From: an uncultured Flavobacteriaceae bacterium
Lineage (GTDB): Bacteria > Bacteroidota > Bacteroidia > Flavobacteriales > Flavobacteriaceae
DNA length: 64,000 nt
Assembly (NCBI GenBank): GCA_947489085.1
Contig: CANLCJ010000004.1
Span: 1-64,000, forward strand
Direction: 5' to 3'
Below, one piece after another: positions 63,011 through 64,000 of this stretch. The notes under the pieces are model-generated. The model was not told the DNA's origin, searched no databases, and saw only the letters and a list, made by a program, of their open reading frames with translations. Each line of letters begins with the position of its first letter. Position 1 is the first letter of the stretch. The position numbers and the translations under genes are program-made.

Positions 63011-63595
63011 ATGAAATTAATTATTTATTTAATTATTTATTTATTTATTGGATGTAAAAATCCAAATTATAAGTTTAATAATAGTACTGATGAGGGCATA
63101 TATAAAATTGATACAATAACTAAAAATAGTGAAAAAGTCCAACTATTTGATACTCTATTAATTAAAAAAGTAAGATTTAATAAAAAACCTTTTAAATTAA
63201 AACATTTGTATTTACAGGAAAAAAAAATTGATTCTGTTGTAGAAACTTTGTGGGAATGCGGTAATCCCTTTCAATGGAAGGGTGAAGTATTTGACTATAA
63301 TTATGTAAAAGGCGCTAGGTATGTAACTAATCAAAATGACGCTTTTCTAGATCACGCAAAATTTATAGGTGATAATAACCTGACTTTTATTGATTCTCAG
63401 ATTATTATAAACAAGGAAACGACTCTTAAAGATTTTAGAGTTATTTTTAAGAATCTAAAAATTCTAGAAATAGAAGAGGGATTTGCTGTATACAACATTA
63501 CATTTAATCCATCACAGCCTGAAGATAATTGGCACTTTTATTTTAATAAGGAGGGTTACATAATTTCATTTTATCTGGATTGGTGGTTGTGCTAG
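63011..63595 (+). CDS. Lipoprotein, presumed immunity protein for M23 module 2
   Basis: A 194-residue lipoprotein (lipobox YLFIGCKNP). The mature part has WECGNPFQWKGEVFDYNYVKG and EEGFAVYNITFNPSQPEDNW; the latter segment is similar to the end of the frameshifted gene at 61300-62240, as expected if both protect against M23 toxins. Its TAG overlaps the first bases of the next handle copy. Confidence 0.7.
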   Translation: MKLIIYLIIYLFIGCKNPNYKFNNSTDEGIYKIDTITKNSEKVQLFDTLLIKKVRFNKKPFKLKHLYLQEKKIDSVVETLWECGNPFQWKGEVFDYNYVKGARYVTNQNDAFLDHAKFIGDNNLTFIDSQIIINKETTLKDFRVIFKNLKILEIEEGFAVYNITFNPSQPEDNWHFYFNKEGYIISFYLDWWLC

Positions 63596-63901
63596 TCGCC
63601 GAGTGCCCAAATCTAGAAGGGAAAACCGTAGCCTTTAAAGTTTTTGAAAAAGTACCTTTGCTAGAAGACCAAGACAAAGCACTCACACTAATCCATGAAA
63701 ACCAAGAAAAAACACGTATTGAAGCCAAAGTAGAAAATGGCTATGCCGTTGCCGAAGTAAAATTACAGCACTGTAAAGAGGATGCAGACAACACTGATTG
63801 GGAAACCACATTAGACCCCGATCAAGGCGAACTAAAAACTGCAGAACTCTACTTAAAAGTAGAAGCAACTGAAAATGTGTTTAAAATACTTAATAATGGT
63901 G
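63593..63901 (+). repeat. 309-bp handle repeat, copy 2
   Basis: Copy of 58988-59296 at a constant offset of 4,605 bases. It begins exactly at the stop codon of the preceding lipoprotein gene (tagt-c/t-gccgag) and its base composition is higher than that of the gene before it (23 against 15 G+C in two 60-base lines, 63601-63660 and 63421-63480). Confidence 0.95.
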
Positions 63902-64000
63902 AGTTTTTAAAGGAAATACCATTTAAGTTTGAGGCTGCTGTAGACTTATATGAAATATACCATAATCATAAAATTTATAAAACTATTTTTGAGAATGCTA
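63593..64000 (+). pseudogene. Orphan effector module 3, running off the window
   Basis: In frame with the handle it reads LVAECPNLEGKTVAFKVFEK through AELYLKVEATENVFKILNNG and then a linker (IPFKFEAAVDLYEIYHNH) like that of the intact effector (KPFKFVAAVSIYKIYQKG). The toxin part lies beyond the window edge. There is no start codon, so it is the third orphan module, and the only one with the complete handle. Confidence 0.8.

Noticed and set aside
58988-63901. The 309-bp direct repeat as an insertion sequence
   Set aside because: It encodes part of an effector domain in frame, has no transposase and no terminal inverted repeats.
1-64000. tRNA, rRNA or CRISPR loci
   Set aside because: No G+C-rich cloverleaf-like segment, rRNA sequence or regularly spaced short repeat was noticed in the gaps; a dedicated scan was not possible here.

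Overview
The window is a piece of a low-G+C Bacteroidetes chromosome, almost certainly Flavobacteriaceae (a marine Olleya/Lacinutrix/Psychroserpens-like genus is my guess; the genus cannot be fixed from this sequence). The evidence is a PorP/SprF protein next to a type B T9SS-sorted adhesin and an OmpA/PD40 protein, the zapA-6S RNA-rny block, a carboxypeptidase-regulatory-domain TonB receptor, DUF4280 and TssD proteins of the Bacteroidetes-type T6SS, and a match to the flavobacterial TAnnTTTG promoter box.

Layout. 1-15,000 is ordinary core: aroQ, an outer-membrane barrel, xerD, rny, 6S RNA, zapA, an M23 peptidase, a TonB receptor, a cysteine desulfurase, a thrombospondin-3-repeat lipoprotein, an Smr protein and small membrane proteins. 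15,107-15,994 is an orphan relative of a T6SS-island gene. 16,379-23,514 is a T9SS/gliding-type surface operon. 23,640-25,231 holds a transglutaminase-like protein and a carboxypeptidase-regulatory-domain protein.

25,525-43,052 is a nitrogen-oxide and molybdenum block. A nitrate-type ABC transporter with an outer-membrane channel (25,525-31,242) is followed by a redox operon: globin, DUF3365 haem lipoprotein, haem-b-like membrane protein, ferredoxin-reductase and pentahaem cytochrome (31,730-35,377). Next comes a Crp/Fnr regulator with an FNR-like cysteine cluster (35,567-36,304), and then molybdenum-cofactor genes moeA, modE-like, TSUP permease, mobA, moaD, moaE, moaCB and moaA (36,723-43,052). 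Four copies of a palindrome AAGTA-N4-TACTT sit in front of the transporter (two), the globin operon and the regulator gene, and link them into one probable regulon. No nitrate reductase lies in the window.

43,373-64,000 is a T6SS effector island. It starts with a dead IS630 remnant and continues with TssD, VgrG, a possible adaptor, a DUF4280 PAAR-like tip and effectors. Two kinds of recombination record are visible. (1) A DUF3289-like effector is followed by five tandem paralogous lipoprotein (presumed immunity) genes, each separated by a decayed fragment of an effector C-terminus. (2) A second effector (57,712-60,012) is followed by a train of start-less toxin modules, two M23 peptidase modules and a third running off the window, each followed by its own lipoprotein gene. 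The third begins with about 309 bp almost identical to the central part of the intact effector, which looks like a homologous-recombination handle for swapping toxin tips. Base composition steps down at these junctions. This resembles the orphan toxin/immunity cassettes known from Rhs and CDI systems, here in a Bacteroidetes T6SS setting, and is the most interesting part of the window.
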